Of a DNA stretch of 64,000 nt, positions 11,462-23,510 are shown piece by piece. The position numbers and the translations under genes are program-made. The stretch's first letter is position 1. Every line of letters starts with the position of its first letter. The DNA is from Serinus canaria (lineage: Eukaryota > Chordata > Aves > Passeriformes > Fringillidae): assembly GCF_022539315.1 (NCBI RefSeq), contig NC_066314.1:49909180-49973179 (forward strand). The letters are read 5' to 3'. The notes beneath the pieces are model-generated. The model was not told the origin of the DNA and made no database searches. It saw only the letters and a list, made by a program, of their open reading frames with translations.

Positions 11462-14400
11462 CTGACATAATCTGTGCTAGCCCTTAAAACCCAGGACAGC
11501 GTCAGCACTGCAGATTTCAGAGGTATCATGAGAAATCATCTGGCAGAGCTCTTCAAAGCCCTGGTGATGTCATCACTGCAAAGTCCCGATGCAGGGCTGT
11601 TGAGCGTGTTCCTTACAGGTTATCCCAACACTTTCAGCTGGCTGCAAATTCCCACATACCTTAGCACTGCCCAGCAATAGCACAAAGTGCCTTTCAGTGC
11701 TAGTTTGGGATACGTTTCGTGGGCTTTGATTGAGACGGTGATGACATATGCATAGGCACTGGCCTGCACCAGAGGCATCTCTTGTGCTGCCCAGGTACAG
11801 GTCTTTTGAAAATGCCAGGTGTCTGTCCCAGGCTCATGAAATCCTTCAGGCTATTTACAGCCGGTGGACTTTAGGACTCCCACCCTTGCCCTAGACAAAA
11901 CAATGAGGTCGTGTGTGGCAGCCCTAGGGGTGGCTGAGAACACAGAATGTTGGTATCAGCTTTCTAAGGAAATGGAAACATGATGCTTTCCTTCTATTTT
12001 GAGATACTGTAACTACTTTTAACAAAAGGCAATGATATTGCCCACATGAGCCTTTAAAGAGACTGAATGAGGTCACCAATTTGTGTAGCAGCAAATTGCA
12101 AGGTCATTTCCAGACTCTAAAGACTGCTGAACCACTTGAGCACGATATAATGCCCAGCTGACCACTCCTAGTAAGTAGGATGTCCCTGCAGGCACTGATA
12201 AACACTTGTTGTGATTACTGAATCAGAGCTGGCTCGGGAATTTGAGCACAGCCCTGCATTGTACTGCAGGGCAAGTGACTAAACACGCTCAGCAGCAGGA
12301 GTGCCTTGGGAGGCAGTTACAGGCCTAGATAAATGCCTTTTAAAGCCTTCTAGAAATCACTGGTCTGTGTTAGAGCCATGTGGCTGTAGCTCAGACACAG
12401 AGAACTATGGCTCTGGGGTTATCCCTCTTCATCCAAACATTCATGTTGCTGCTGTCTATGGAGTGAAGGAGTCTTTCTTCATCACTGCTTCTATGAGAAT
12501 GGATAAATATCCTTAACCTCTCAAGCTGGGTTGTGGGTGAATTCAGCTGGATTGAGAACTTGAAGAGGCTCTAGGGGTGTGCAGATGTGTCTGAGTGAAA
12601 GCCATGCCCAAATCCTATGCACAGAAAGCAGGCTGTCTGTATTCAACTCCGCACAGTGTGCACCAGGAGGTGAGATGCTATTCCCACTCCCACTAGGCTC
12701 CCCTTGGGCAGCCCAGCACTGCCTGTGGTGCTTGCTGGAGTAGTCTGCCTTTCGCAGCAGCTTCCTGTTCTTAGAACCAAAAAGCAAAGTGTGCATCCAA
12801 TGTTCCCTCTGTGCACTTGCTCTTGGTGTCCTGCTCCACTACTTCTCCTTCAGTCTCCTGCCTCCTCCTTGGTCACATTCCCATGCCCGTGACCTCCATC
12901 GGTGTTACCTGTCCATCCCCATCAGCCTCTGAGAACTGAGACAACAAACTGACAGGCACAAGCCACTGCTGATGGAAGGAGGAAGAGAGTCCCCACAGCC
13001 CTCTCATCAAGAAGCCCCTCCAAAACCATCCTAATGAGATTCTCCTTAGGGCCCCTGTCAGCTCTGCCTTTCTTTGCAGGCTCCTTTGACAGACGGATGT
13101 CAGTTCGGGGAAAGCTCTTTGATGTTCTTCATCTTAATGAAAATGATCCTCCAGCAGGCACTGTCTCCTCTGCCTCTAGGCAACTGTGGTCTAGCAGTGT
13201 CAGGCTACTCTGTGCTTTGTCATACTGGATCCTAATTAGTGGCTGACTCCTGCTGCTTCTGAAGTCAACAGGGAAAACATCCCTCTGGCGGCAGCGGAGC
13301 AGGAGGTAGGGGATGGGAAAGCCGGTGCACAGAGAAATGGCAAGGGTCTGTGTGAGTCCCTTCCCATCCTCCTCAAACATTACTGCCATCCCTTTTTCTC
13401 TCTTCTATCTGCTCATCCAGAGACAGGGACAGATATGTAGGCAGCTCTGTGTCTGCTCCCTGGCTATCACTGACCTGTAGGGCACACACATGCTGCTTTG
13501 GGTGAGGGAGAAAGGACTGAAATTCCCCCAGGCCACTCACTCGGAGCTAGCTAAGTGCTGACAAGAGGTGATCCTAATGGGAGATGCACTCTAGAGTGAG
13601 AAAGTATAGATTACAGGATCCCTGCTCCAGACTTTTCCACCGATAATGAGTTGCATCTTTTTGATTCAAGTGGTTGGCTGACGTTCAGGCTCCCATATTT
13701 TGTATTCCCTTAAGGAGACATATTAACAATAGATCTAGGAAGTTCTCTGGGGACACGCTGTGTGTCTGTAAAACGCTGCTTTGGTATGTCAAAAACTAGG
13801 AGGCAATTTCTTTGCTGCCCAAACCCCTTTCTTCAGGCTTTTCTTAGTGGTCTTTACTTCCTGTCTGCAGTTTCATTGTTTTCTCAGAATACACTGCTTT
13901 CTTTCCTCTCTCAAACAGTGCTGTTTTATCCCATACCTCCTACTTTTGGGAAATGGTGCATGCCTATGTTTAGATGATGCCCATTAATGCTGCAAAGAGG
14001 AGGTTGATTGTGTCCTGGAACCATCTGAAAGAAAGAGAGAAGCTAAATTCATCTGATTAAAGGGCATTCGATCGGTTTGTTGCAGAACTTATTCAAAATC
14101 CAGTCAGATCGTCCATCCTCATCCACAGGCAAATGCAATCTCCCGAGCAATCATTACACCTGCAGCATCTCTTTTATTCATCGCTGTCAGACACTCACAG
14201 CCCTGTCCTGGATTCCTCCCTGCCTTCCCAGTGGGGATGTGTGTGTGGTTGCCCAGTCCAGCATCTATTTGTGCTTGTGTACTGGAGCTTTTGAAGTGAT
14301 CATTATATTGCTGTATGCAGCGCAGTGCAGAACTAGTTTCTTTCCATGGCTCTCCCTATCCTTTCTCTGGGATACCTGACAAAGCCTGGTCCCATTACAG

Positions 14401-17400
14401 CTTTGGAGGCAAGGAGTACAGTGAGCTGCCTCACCCTTCTACCCCTATCTTACAGGTCACATTCAGGCTGCAAGAAGACCAAATCTGACTGTGTTGTGGG
14501 CATGTGGCCAGTCAATCAATAGGGAAGGCACTGCTCAGCTTTGGTACTTCAGGGCTACAACCTGGGTTGCTGGAAGGGTTTTGTAGCACTGCTGTAAAAT
14601 TCCAGATTTCTGGAAGCTACTGGAAGGCATAGATAAACCTCTTGGGAAGCATGTGACAACCCAAATACTGGTGTAATGAAAAGTCTTTGGGTTAATACAA
14701 CTGAGATATGGTTATCATAATGAATTTTAAATTAGATTTTGAATACTTGGTTGTTTTTGTCTGAGCTTTGTTTGTATACAGACTCCTTAATTCAGTCAGA
14801 ACCTTCCTTTTAGTTTACAGAAGCACATATACTTTCATACATAATTCTCAAACCTCAAAATTGGGCCTTCTTAATCTGACACCAGTGAGTGGTTCTTTAA
14901 GGGGAATAGTGGTTGAGAGACCTGGAGGCAAATTGCTAGGCTTAGCAAGGGTGGTAGAGAGGGGAAGGGTAGAGAAGATTACAGAACAAAATCCAGAGCT
15001 GCTATTTGGTGGAGATGGAGGGAGCTGGGGGGAGTGGAGAGAGGGAAGTGGTTGTCCTTAAAAAAGAAGCATAGAGTCTGGGAGCTGCTGGCCCCTCTCT
15101 GGAGGGCTCTGCTTGGCTGGGCAGCTTATTAACTGAAATTGAAAGAAAATGGAGAAGAATCAGGGCAGTGCAGCAGATAGAGGGGCCAAGGAAGGCCTGA
15201 CTGATGAGGGAGAATTAAGCCCTAAATGTGTTTATCTTTGCTAAGTGATGACTAAGAGGGTGTGTGATAACCATCTTGCCATCTGAGAGACATGAATAAC
15301 TATGTGCAAGTGTGTGTGTGGGCATGATCTAGGGTGGTGAGAGGGAAAAGGGATTTCAAAGAGCCGGACCCCAGTGGTTACCTTGCCCCTACACAGGCCC
15401 AAGGGCAGGCAGAATCCTCCTCACAGAACCAAAGAGGAACCAGTCATGCTGGGAGTGAGAGAAGGTGAGGGTAGTGGGTTTGAGTCAGGTGGGAGATGGG
15501 ATGGGAAGGAAAATAAGGAAATCTTGTTGTTGCTCCATCTCCAGATACAGTGATGTCTCCTGCCCTGCCCCCTCCATGTTTCATGTTATCATGGAAACCT
15601 ACCCTTTAGTTGCTCTGCCTCAGTCTCCTCCCTTCAGACTCTTCATGCTCCTCACTGCCCTCTTTTCTTTGTGTTTCCTTCCTAGATTTATTCTTGCTCA
15701 CTCTGTTCATAGTTTCTTCTCGCTGTTGCACATTCCCTTCTTCTCCTTCTTTTTCTCTTCCTTTGCCCATTTCTCTTTCCCCCCACCCCTCCACCCGCTT
15801 CTTTTTCAGCAGGTAGATCTGCATCTGTGATTGAAGGTTCATTTTCCTTTCATTCTGTAGGTGACAAATTCTGACTTGGATAATCACTTGTGAAAAATCA
15901 AGAGAGAAGTCAGCTGCTCCAGTGGCACAGGATCTGGCTGTGATGTTCATGAGGACCGATGGCAGGCAGGGTGAGGGATGGGAAGGTGCTGTGCAGGACA
16001 GGGAGACATTCTTCTTTCCCTTCACAGCATGGGAGGGTAGACCAGGGGGGTTGACATGGTTGCTGAACATGTCAGGACCCATTGGAAGTTTCTTTCTCAG
16101 GCAATTTTGATCCAAGTGAGGAAAACTGGAATGCATTCCATAAGCTCTGACCTCACAGGGAAAACTGGGTTTTGACCTTCAAGTTGAGGAGAAAAGATGT
16201 TAGAAGCAGTAGGGGTTTGCACTGAGAGGTGTGGGGCAGACTGTGTATGCCCGTATGGCTGGTTCCAGCTTCAGTTAATGTGCCCAGAGAGTGCTTGGGC
16301 AGAGCCCCACCTTGGTGTCTCTGGTACACCATGCTGAAGCATGCATTTGAAGAGGTCTTGCTCATCCAAACTGTGTGATTGTGACCATGGGCTTGCTAAG
16401 ATGTCACCATGCAGGTGACATCCCTTCCACTGAACACCAGCAACCTCTTAGCACTTGTATGAGCAGTTCTGAGGTGGGCAGTGGTTTGTGTTCACTGAAC
16501 TGGCTTTGTCAGGGTGGCCCTCCCATCGAGCTCACAATCACTCTCTCTGAGGAAATGGCTGGATGTGGAATCTTCCTTCTGCCTTGTGGGAGCTGAGTCA
16601 GTGCAGTTCACACAAGAGGGAACTGTTTGTGTCTCATGGCACTGTGGTGCTCACAAAAGCAACCATGGCCGTGACACTGGGGCTCCGTCAGACAGAAGAT
16701 CTGGGTTTGCTGGTATAGCACAGAGAGCCTCAGTTTCCTCAGATGGAAACACTTCTGCCTGCTTCTCTGTTCATGTAGCCCATGTGGAGTCACCAGGAAG
16801 CTGCCAAGTTCTCACTGTGAACTTATCCACTGAGGTGAGGTGTGCTTGTTTCTCCCACAGGGGTATCCCTTTTGCTTTTCGGCTTTTGTGCTTTCAAAGG
16901 CAGAGATTCATCATCTTGCTGTTGGTGAAGAAAAGTTAGGTCTGTGGCATTAGGAAACCACAGCAGATCCAGACTGAAAGATGCCACTGGCCCACCCAGC
17001 TGTCTTTTTGTTCTTGGCAGCTCAGTCCTTGGAGTCATCAACCTGCAGGCCCCAATGGCATGGTGGCACTTACACTCTCAGCACTTCTATTTCTGTCTGA
17101 GAAGGCATTCCCCTTTGCTCTGGAGGAAGCTTTCTTCCTGGGACACCGGGGAATGAATAGTGGGTAAAGACAGATGGTAGGAACAGGCAAACCTTTGGGC
17201 TAATCTGCACTGTTCCACCTGGGCTTTTCTAATGCTTCTCTCCAGTGCCATGAAACTCACTGCACAGAGAGGTGGGAGAACAAAAGTGTTAGATAAAGAG
17301 GAATCTGAGCCTAGAAGGCAGCATGACTAAAGGAGGTAGGTAGAAGACAGATCTGACTGGGGCCAGAGGTGACTGTGGGACTTGGGCTGGTGCATGTGCA

Positions 17401-18850
17401 GAGCTGTGGCCAACCAGAAGACAGAATTCAATGAAACGTGGCCCTGAGGGAGCCACAGGGGAGAAAGCTCTTGAAGGCAGAGACCAGTCTTTCCTGCAAG
17501 GGACTCCACAGTTTCACTGACTTAAGAGATCACTCGCTCCCCTACCTCCCGCTCACCTTAACTGGACTGCCTATGGCTGTTGGACAGGTGCTGCTCTACT
17601 CTCCAAGAGCAGCACATTTCATCGGCCCAAGCACCTCTAGGTCTTCTAGGACCAGACTGAGAGAAGGACCAGCTATGTTATTAAGTTATAAGTAGTGTTA
17701 GCACTTGGGGCAGTGAAAGTCACATATCTGATGTATTCCAGGGCTCCTGATGAGAAATACCAGCACACAAAGCACCTCCTGTAGGACACAGAAGCTGGGA
17801 GTACAGGTGGTGGGAAAAGGAGGGCTAGCTGATTGCTGAGGGTACCAGAGCTGTCCGGGCAGGGACCAGGGAGGAAGAGTGTGTGTGTACATGTCAGATA
17901 GGGAAAAAGGCAGGAAAGAAAGAAACAACCAAAAAAAAAAAAGCTGTGTTTCTTTGTTCACTCTCCTTATTGCTTTAATAATGACAAGCTAATGACTTAA
18001 TGCCACCCTCCCACCCCACTGACTGCTTGGCCCTCTGCTCAGCAGTTTCCATTGATGGGGTGCAGCAGTGCCACTGAGGATGCTGGAAGGTGCTGGATGG
18101 GCTGCCCTGGCTGTGTGGTTTTCCTTCCCTCCTTCAGCCTCCCTTTTTCTCATTCACCAATATGGCTTCGATGCGGCTCAGCAAGAATTTCCATTTATAT
18201 TTCAGCCTTGCCTGTGACACTGTCCCTGAGTCCCTGCAGCTCTGCTGCATGATTTCCCACTCTCCAAAATTCTCTGCTTTGGCTCAGCTGCTTGTTCTCC
18301 CCAGCCTCTTTCCCATTCCTCATCCCACTATGCAATCTTTCCCTCTCCCTGTGACCATCCCTGATGCCGCCACTGGCGCCTGCTCTTTCAGTTGCTCCAT
18401 CTTTCCCTGACATGGCTCAGCCCCTCTCCCTGTGCTCCCAATTAGCACAGGCATCAGCTTTAGCCAGGCAGCTGGTGCATCCAAGGCTGCACGGGGAAAA
18501 GATGGGGATTTCTGCTTCAGAGCCAAGCCACATGCAGGCTCTCTGGTACTTGAGGCTGCTCTTAGGAATATTCAGCCTTTGGCCTTGCCTTGCAGGGAAG
18601 TCACAGCCCAGGCTCCGAGGGGGATGGCAGACTGACCCCCACATCCCTGCTCACAGCTCCCCCCAAAAGGTCTGTCCTACACAACTACAAGGTGACACAT
18701 TTTGTGTCCCTTGCTCTGGCTGGCTGGCTGGCTGGGCAACTGGAAGAGCAGAGGTTTCCCCCAAGATATTTCAAAAATGTAGATGTGGCATGTGTACTAA
18801 ACCTGTGTCCCCCTCTCAGGACTCTAGCTGGTCAGAAAGACCCCGAGACA
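11462..18850. other. No gene recognised
   Basis: Long non-coding stretch. Notable parts are 14050-14210, which has a run of CpGs and unique sequence and may be a conserved element, and a strongly pyrimidine-rich tract at about 15610-15815. No transposon recognised. Confidence 0.5.
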
Positions 18851-19436
18851 TGTTAGAAAATCTCTTTTCTCAGCCCGGCACTCAAAGAAGGAGTCAGAGC
18901 TCTTCAGTTCTCTGTCTCAAGGTTGTTTATTGTATCTTATCTATAAAATTCTTTCTCCTGTCCGGCTGAGGTCTGCTCAGCAAGACAGCCCAAGGCACTC
19001 TGCCTGCCCCCAGGGCTGTGTTATCTTTTAATACTAAAAACTACATATACAATATTTACAATTGCTTTCCAATACTTATCACCTATGTTAGACAGTGAGC
19101 TTCTACTCTAAACCAATCTAAAGGTGCCAACATCACAGCAGAAGATGGAGGCCAAGAAGAAGAAGGAGAAAGGCTGGACATGCCCAGATTCTTCCATCTT
19201 GCCCTCTTAACCCTCATTCTAAAAACCCCAAAAATCTATTTTTCACCCTGTGATAAATTCACTATCATTCTCCTTAAACTGTTGTGGCCTGCAGATCTTC
19301 ATATAAGGTTGGTAATTTGCTCCATGGGTCATAACCAAAACCACAAATGTCTTGGGGTCCATGCCAGGGTCTCTGAGCCCCCTGGCAGGGGACTTGGCAG
19401 TCCAGGACAGCCAGGGGGATGTCCTGAATTCCGACA
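18851..19436 (-). mobile_element. LTR of an endogenous retrovirus (minus orientation)
   Basis: Read on the minus strand it starts TGTCGGAATTCAGGACATCC and ends TTTTCTAACA, with an AATAAA at 18931-18926 near the 3' end. The family looks like an abundant passerine LTR. No matching target duplication is visible beside it, and no internal retroviral sequence is attached. Confidence 0.7.
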
Positions 19437-22400
19437 TCCCCCAGACTGAATAGTCAGGGCAGGCCCATACTTCCAGGGGCTTTTGAAGTGTACAGGCTTT
19501 GAAATAACCTCGGGAGGATTAGTATGACAACCTGAGCATTAGATTTCAAACACCCAGAGGCTGGGGGCCAGAGTTTTCTGAGTCTGCCCTGCACCCACCC
19601 ATACCAAGAGAGCTGCTGCAGTGATTCATCCCCTGCACCCAACATCCTGACACAAGAGCCATCTTCCAGTGGTGGCTACCTGCCCCTGTTTGCCAAGCTC
19701 TTGTTGCACTCCCTGGGGGAGGATGCTCAGGGATTCAAATGAGGCTGGGAAGCAGATGTTGCCCTCATTAGAAGAGAAAATGTAACACATAGAAAAGGAG
19801 AGAAGGGGAGAGGGGGGGAAGGGACGTGCAAGACAAATACTCTCACTGTCAGCAGGAAAAATTATCTTGGTTTTGGGAAGGGGTGGTGTCTTCCTGCCCT
19901 GCTCCTCTTTTTATTGGGATTAGAGTGGAGAACAGTCTGGGCAGGCAGAGCCTTGAGAGGCAGAGGAGTGAAGCAGGCTGTGCCATCTGATTACACATGT
20001 CCAAAGGGCAGAGGAGTTCCCACACACGGCGGGGGCTGGCGTGGCAGCATCTCATAGCTGGGGGAAGCAGGAGCCACTCGTTATCTGTCTCTATCCAGCC
20101 CTCTCCCCTGCTCCTGCCCTGTTTCTTGTAGACAGACACTTGTCACAGACGGTTCAGCCTTGGATGGAAAGGCTTCCCTTGCCTCAGGAAGCAGTCCCAG
20201 CTCTGAGAGGGGAACATTTGGCTGAAAAGAACTGCTGATCTCACAACCTGCAGGGACCATGTGTGCTCCCTCCCTGTTCCCCCACCTCTCAAACAGCCAC
20301 CCAAGCACAGAAGATCAGTCTTCAGTGTTTTAATATAAATTCCTCTTCTGTCCCAACCTGTGGTTCTCCTTCACTTTCCTCTTTCCAGCCCTATGCACAG
20401 TCTGTTCAGAGGGTAAGCTCATGGGAGCAGCCCTGCTCATCAACATAGACAACATCTAGAAAATACCAGAGCTGAAATTACCTTGTGCTCAGGCCCCTTC
20501 ATAGGAGGACTGATGTCACTGTGTCTGCCAGCAGCCAAGCAGGACACATGCCCTTCCCAGGACTGCTTCCACTTCCTTCCCACCTCCAGATCTCAGCCTT
20601 TTGGTATCCAGCACATCTCACTGCTCTTTTTAGCCTACCTTCTGCGAGCTCTCTAGGAGTCTTACAGGTTCTTTTTATTCCAGAAGACCTCCCTTGAAGC
20701 TCCTGAAGTGCAGGTTGTATTCCAGTGCTTCCCTGGCACGTGAAGAGTCTTCCTTCCACCCTCAAGTTTGCATCCCAGTGACAGGAGAGGGCAGTGAGTG
20801 TGGGAGCCACATGGTAAAGATGCTGAACTCTAGCTTTGTGTTTTCCCCAGAGAGCAAAAGAGGGAGAGAGAGTGGCCCCCAGAGCTCCTGTGGCACAGGA
20901 CAGGGCTGATGCTGAGTCAGGTGCTGAGGGTGAAAGGAGAGAGGACTGGCAGTCATGTTAGGAGCTGGATACCAAATCACAGCGGGCTTCTTTTGAAAGC
21001 CTCAGTCAAAAAACTTCTGCACCTCTGAAGGGGGCATTTGATTTACAGATTTTGACAGTTAAAGAGTAAACTTGGTACCTAATGAGTCCTGCACCTGCAG
21101 GAAAAATTATGTGAAGAGCAGGAGAGGATTTCCCTAGGGAACATCAAGAGGAAAAAAATGTAGTGGGAACAAACTTGGAAAAATACAGTGCCTGGGAGAG
21201 GAATCTGAGCAGGTGGGGAATGCAAGGTAGAGGGGGAAGGCAGCCCTTGAGGAGCAGTGGCAGAGTAGGGGACAGGGTTCTGGGACTGTGAGGAAAGGTG
21301 GATGGGGCAGGTGGGAGGAGTGGAAGACAGATGTTCAAAGCAACAGTGGCTGTGAGGCAATTCACAGTGTTCGTGTTTGGTGCTGTGCAGACATAGGTAG
21401 CAGTGTAGTCTGAATGCCAAAGGATCTGATCCCAGAGTGGAAGTAAAAAATTGATGTTCACAGGATTGTGGGATATTCTGACATTGTTTTGCACTTAGAT
21501 CACCACAGGATAGGAAATAACACCAAATCAGGCAGGTATCTATAGAAACCCTTTCTCAGTAAATTAGGCTGAGAAGGGATGAGAACAGGGAGTCAAAGAA
21601 AGGCTCTGAGAAAGGTTTAACCTGATCGCAGCACTGGCTGCAGGGAGGTCAGAGCCCTGCCTTGGGATAATCTCTCACAACCTCCACTGTGCTGCCCTGG
21701 GAGCCCACTCCTTTCTCTGGAAGGAGTGAACATTATTCTCTTCATTCGTTTTAGAGGTGGCCTTTTCTGAGAACCTCTGTAGTCTTCTGGCCAAGGCTGG
21801 CTTGGCCTTGGGCTTCTCCTACAACTTGATGGGCCCTTTTTGACACCACTGACAGCTGAGGAAGCACAACCCTTCTTGTACAAACACTCTGAAGAGCCTT
21901 GTGCTTTTCCTTCTTTGTCCTCTCCTGATTGAAGAGTTCACAAGCCAAGCGTTGCTGCCTGCAGGTCTCCCTGCAGAGTGCCTCTGAGCGTCTCAGGCAG
22001 TCACCTGGAGAGCACTTGCTTTCTGATTAGAGAGTTGAGGCTCCATTAGTGGAGAGAGGGAGCAGAAAGTGAAGGAGAGTGAGAGGCCTGCCATCAGGCA
22101 GGGTCCCTGCTCAGCACTTTAGGCTGTCCCTCTCTCAGTGCCATCCATCAATTTAACCCAATACGATGCCATGGTTTTAAGTGACTCCAGCATTAGAAAC
22201 TCTGTCAGGCATGAGATTTATGGGGTGATGTGTGACAAAGCTGCTGCCTCTGCCAAGTCACACATTTTACTCTTTTTCTTTCCTTCCCAATACTTTTGGA
22301 GCTAGAAAATTAGGTCTTCACTGTCCTCTCAAACTCGTTTGTGAGACAGGAGAAAGAACCTGTTCTTCTGCAGTGGATTGAAGGAAGAAAGAGAGGCTAT

Positions 22401-23433
22401 GGAGAATGGATCAGTGTGGGGCATGACAGGGCCAGAAAGACTCAGAATAGACTCAGGACAGTTTTCAAGAATAATCCAGAGCACTTTATTTCCCCCCGCC
22501 CCACCCCCCCCCCTTTCTTTTCTTTGCTTGCTCCAATCCCTCTGTATCCAATACTTATCTACAAGGATGAACTTTATGCTGAGACATCACAGCCCTTTTG
22601 AGGATCTCCTCAATAGGCTCAAAGCTGTTAGGGTTTTCTCCCTTATTCATAGCAGGAGGCTCACCAGTGCTGTCAGGAGCCTGTTGGCTCCAACAGCTTT
22701 CTGTAATAGCTGGCAAACTGCCTAGCTCTGGGTCTCCCAGGATGGCTAAGGCCATGCATGCCAATCAAAGCGTGGCATGAGCTCAGGATGACTGTAGCTG
22801 CCTCTCAGGATTTTTTGCCAAAAGATATGCAGAGAGCCAGTCCCAATGACAGTAGAAGCTCCGGCTTTCCCAGCATCCTGACTGGGTGCTCAGTAGGGTC
22901 ACGAAGGGAAGGTACTTTGGAAAAGGATGCGGTGGAGGTGAGCAGAAAGAGGAGGAGCAATGGAAGACAGACAGGAAGAGGGGCCTGGAGAAAAGCAGCA
23001 AGCATGAAATGAGTGTGTATCAGTAGCATGTGAACCAAGAAGCGCACAGCTCTCAAGTGCTTTGCTTTCCTGACGCTCTTCTGCTTTATGCACACCGTGC
23101 TTGTCCCCTTAGATCCCATTTCTGTTGGATTTAGCAGTGGCCTTGTTAGCCTCACACTAGGTAACCAGTTTGTGGTGAAAACATGAAGAGAGAAGCCCCC
23201 AACCACCCCTGGCAGAGCAGCTGTCAAAGTAGATTGGCTTCCAGCCCCTTGCCAGCTGCCCCCAGCACCGGCTGTCTGTGCGAGTTAAGAGGCCTCTCCT
23301 GAGCTGCTGAGAAGTGCCACAGCCAGCCTGTATCATTCCCAGCATGCAGGAGCACGGAGCTGCTGTCCGGAGCGGGGTGCCCTGCAGCCCCCTGGGCTGT
23401 GCTCAGCTGGTGCAGAGGGAGCAGTGGATATTG
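19437..23433. other. No gene recognised
   Basis: Non-coding. It contains a purine-rich stretch (19788-19826) and a C-rich tract (22492-22513, listed separately). Confidence 0.5.
22492..22513 (-). repeat. G-rich tract, G-quadruplex-capable on the minus strand
   Basis: The plus strand has C6-G-C4-A-C10. On the minus strand this gives G runs of 10, 4 and 6 with one-base spacers, enough for a four-tract quadruplex. An AATAAA lies immediately 3' on the minus strand. Confidence 0.6.
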
Positions 23434-23459
23434 GTGTGCACGTGTGCGCACACACGCGC
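23434..23459. repeat. 26-bp alternating purine-pyrimidine tract (Z-DNA type)
   Basis: Every step alternates purine and pyrimidine, mostly GC and GT/AC. It leads into a short CpG-dense patch to about 23510. No gene is attached. Confidence 0.8.
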
Positions 23460-23510
23460 CTCGGCCGCGCAGCTGTGCAGCCGCAGCCCACGCCGCCACC
23501 TCGTAGGCAC

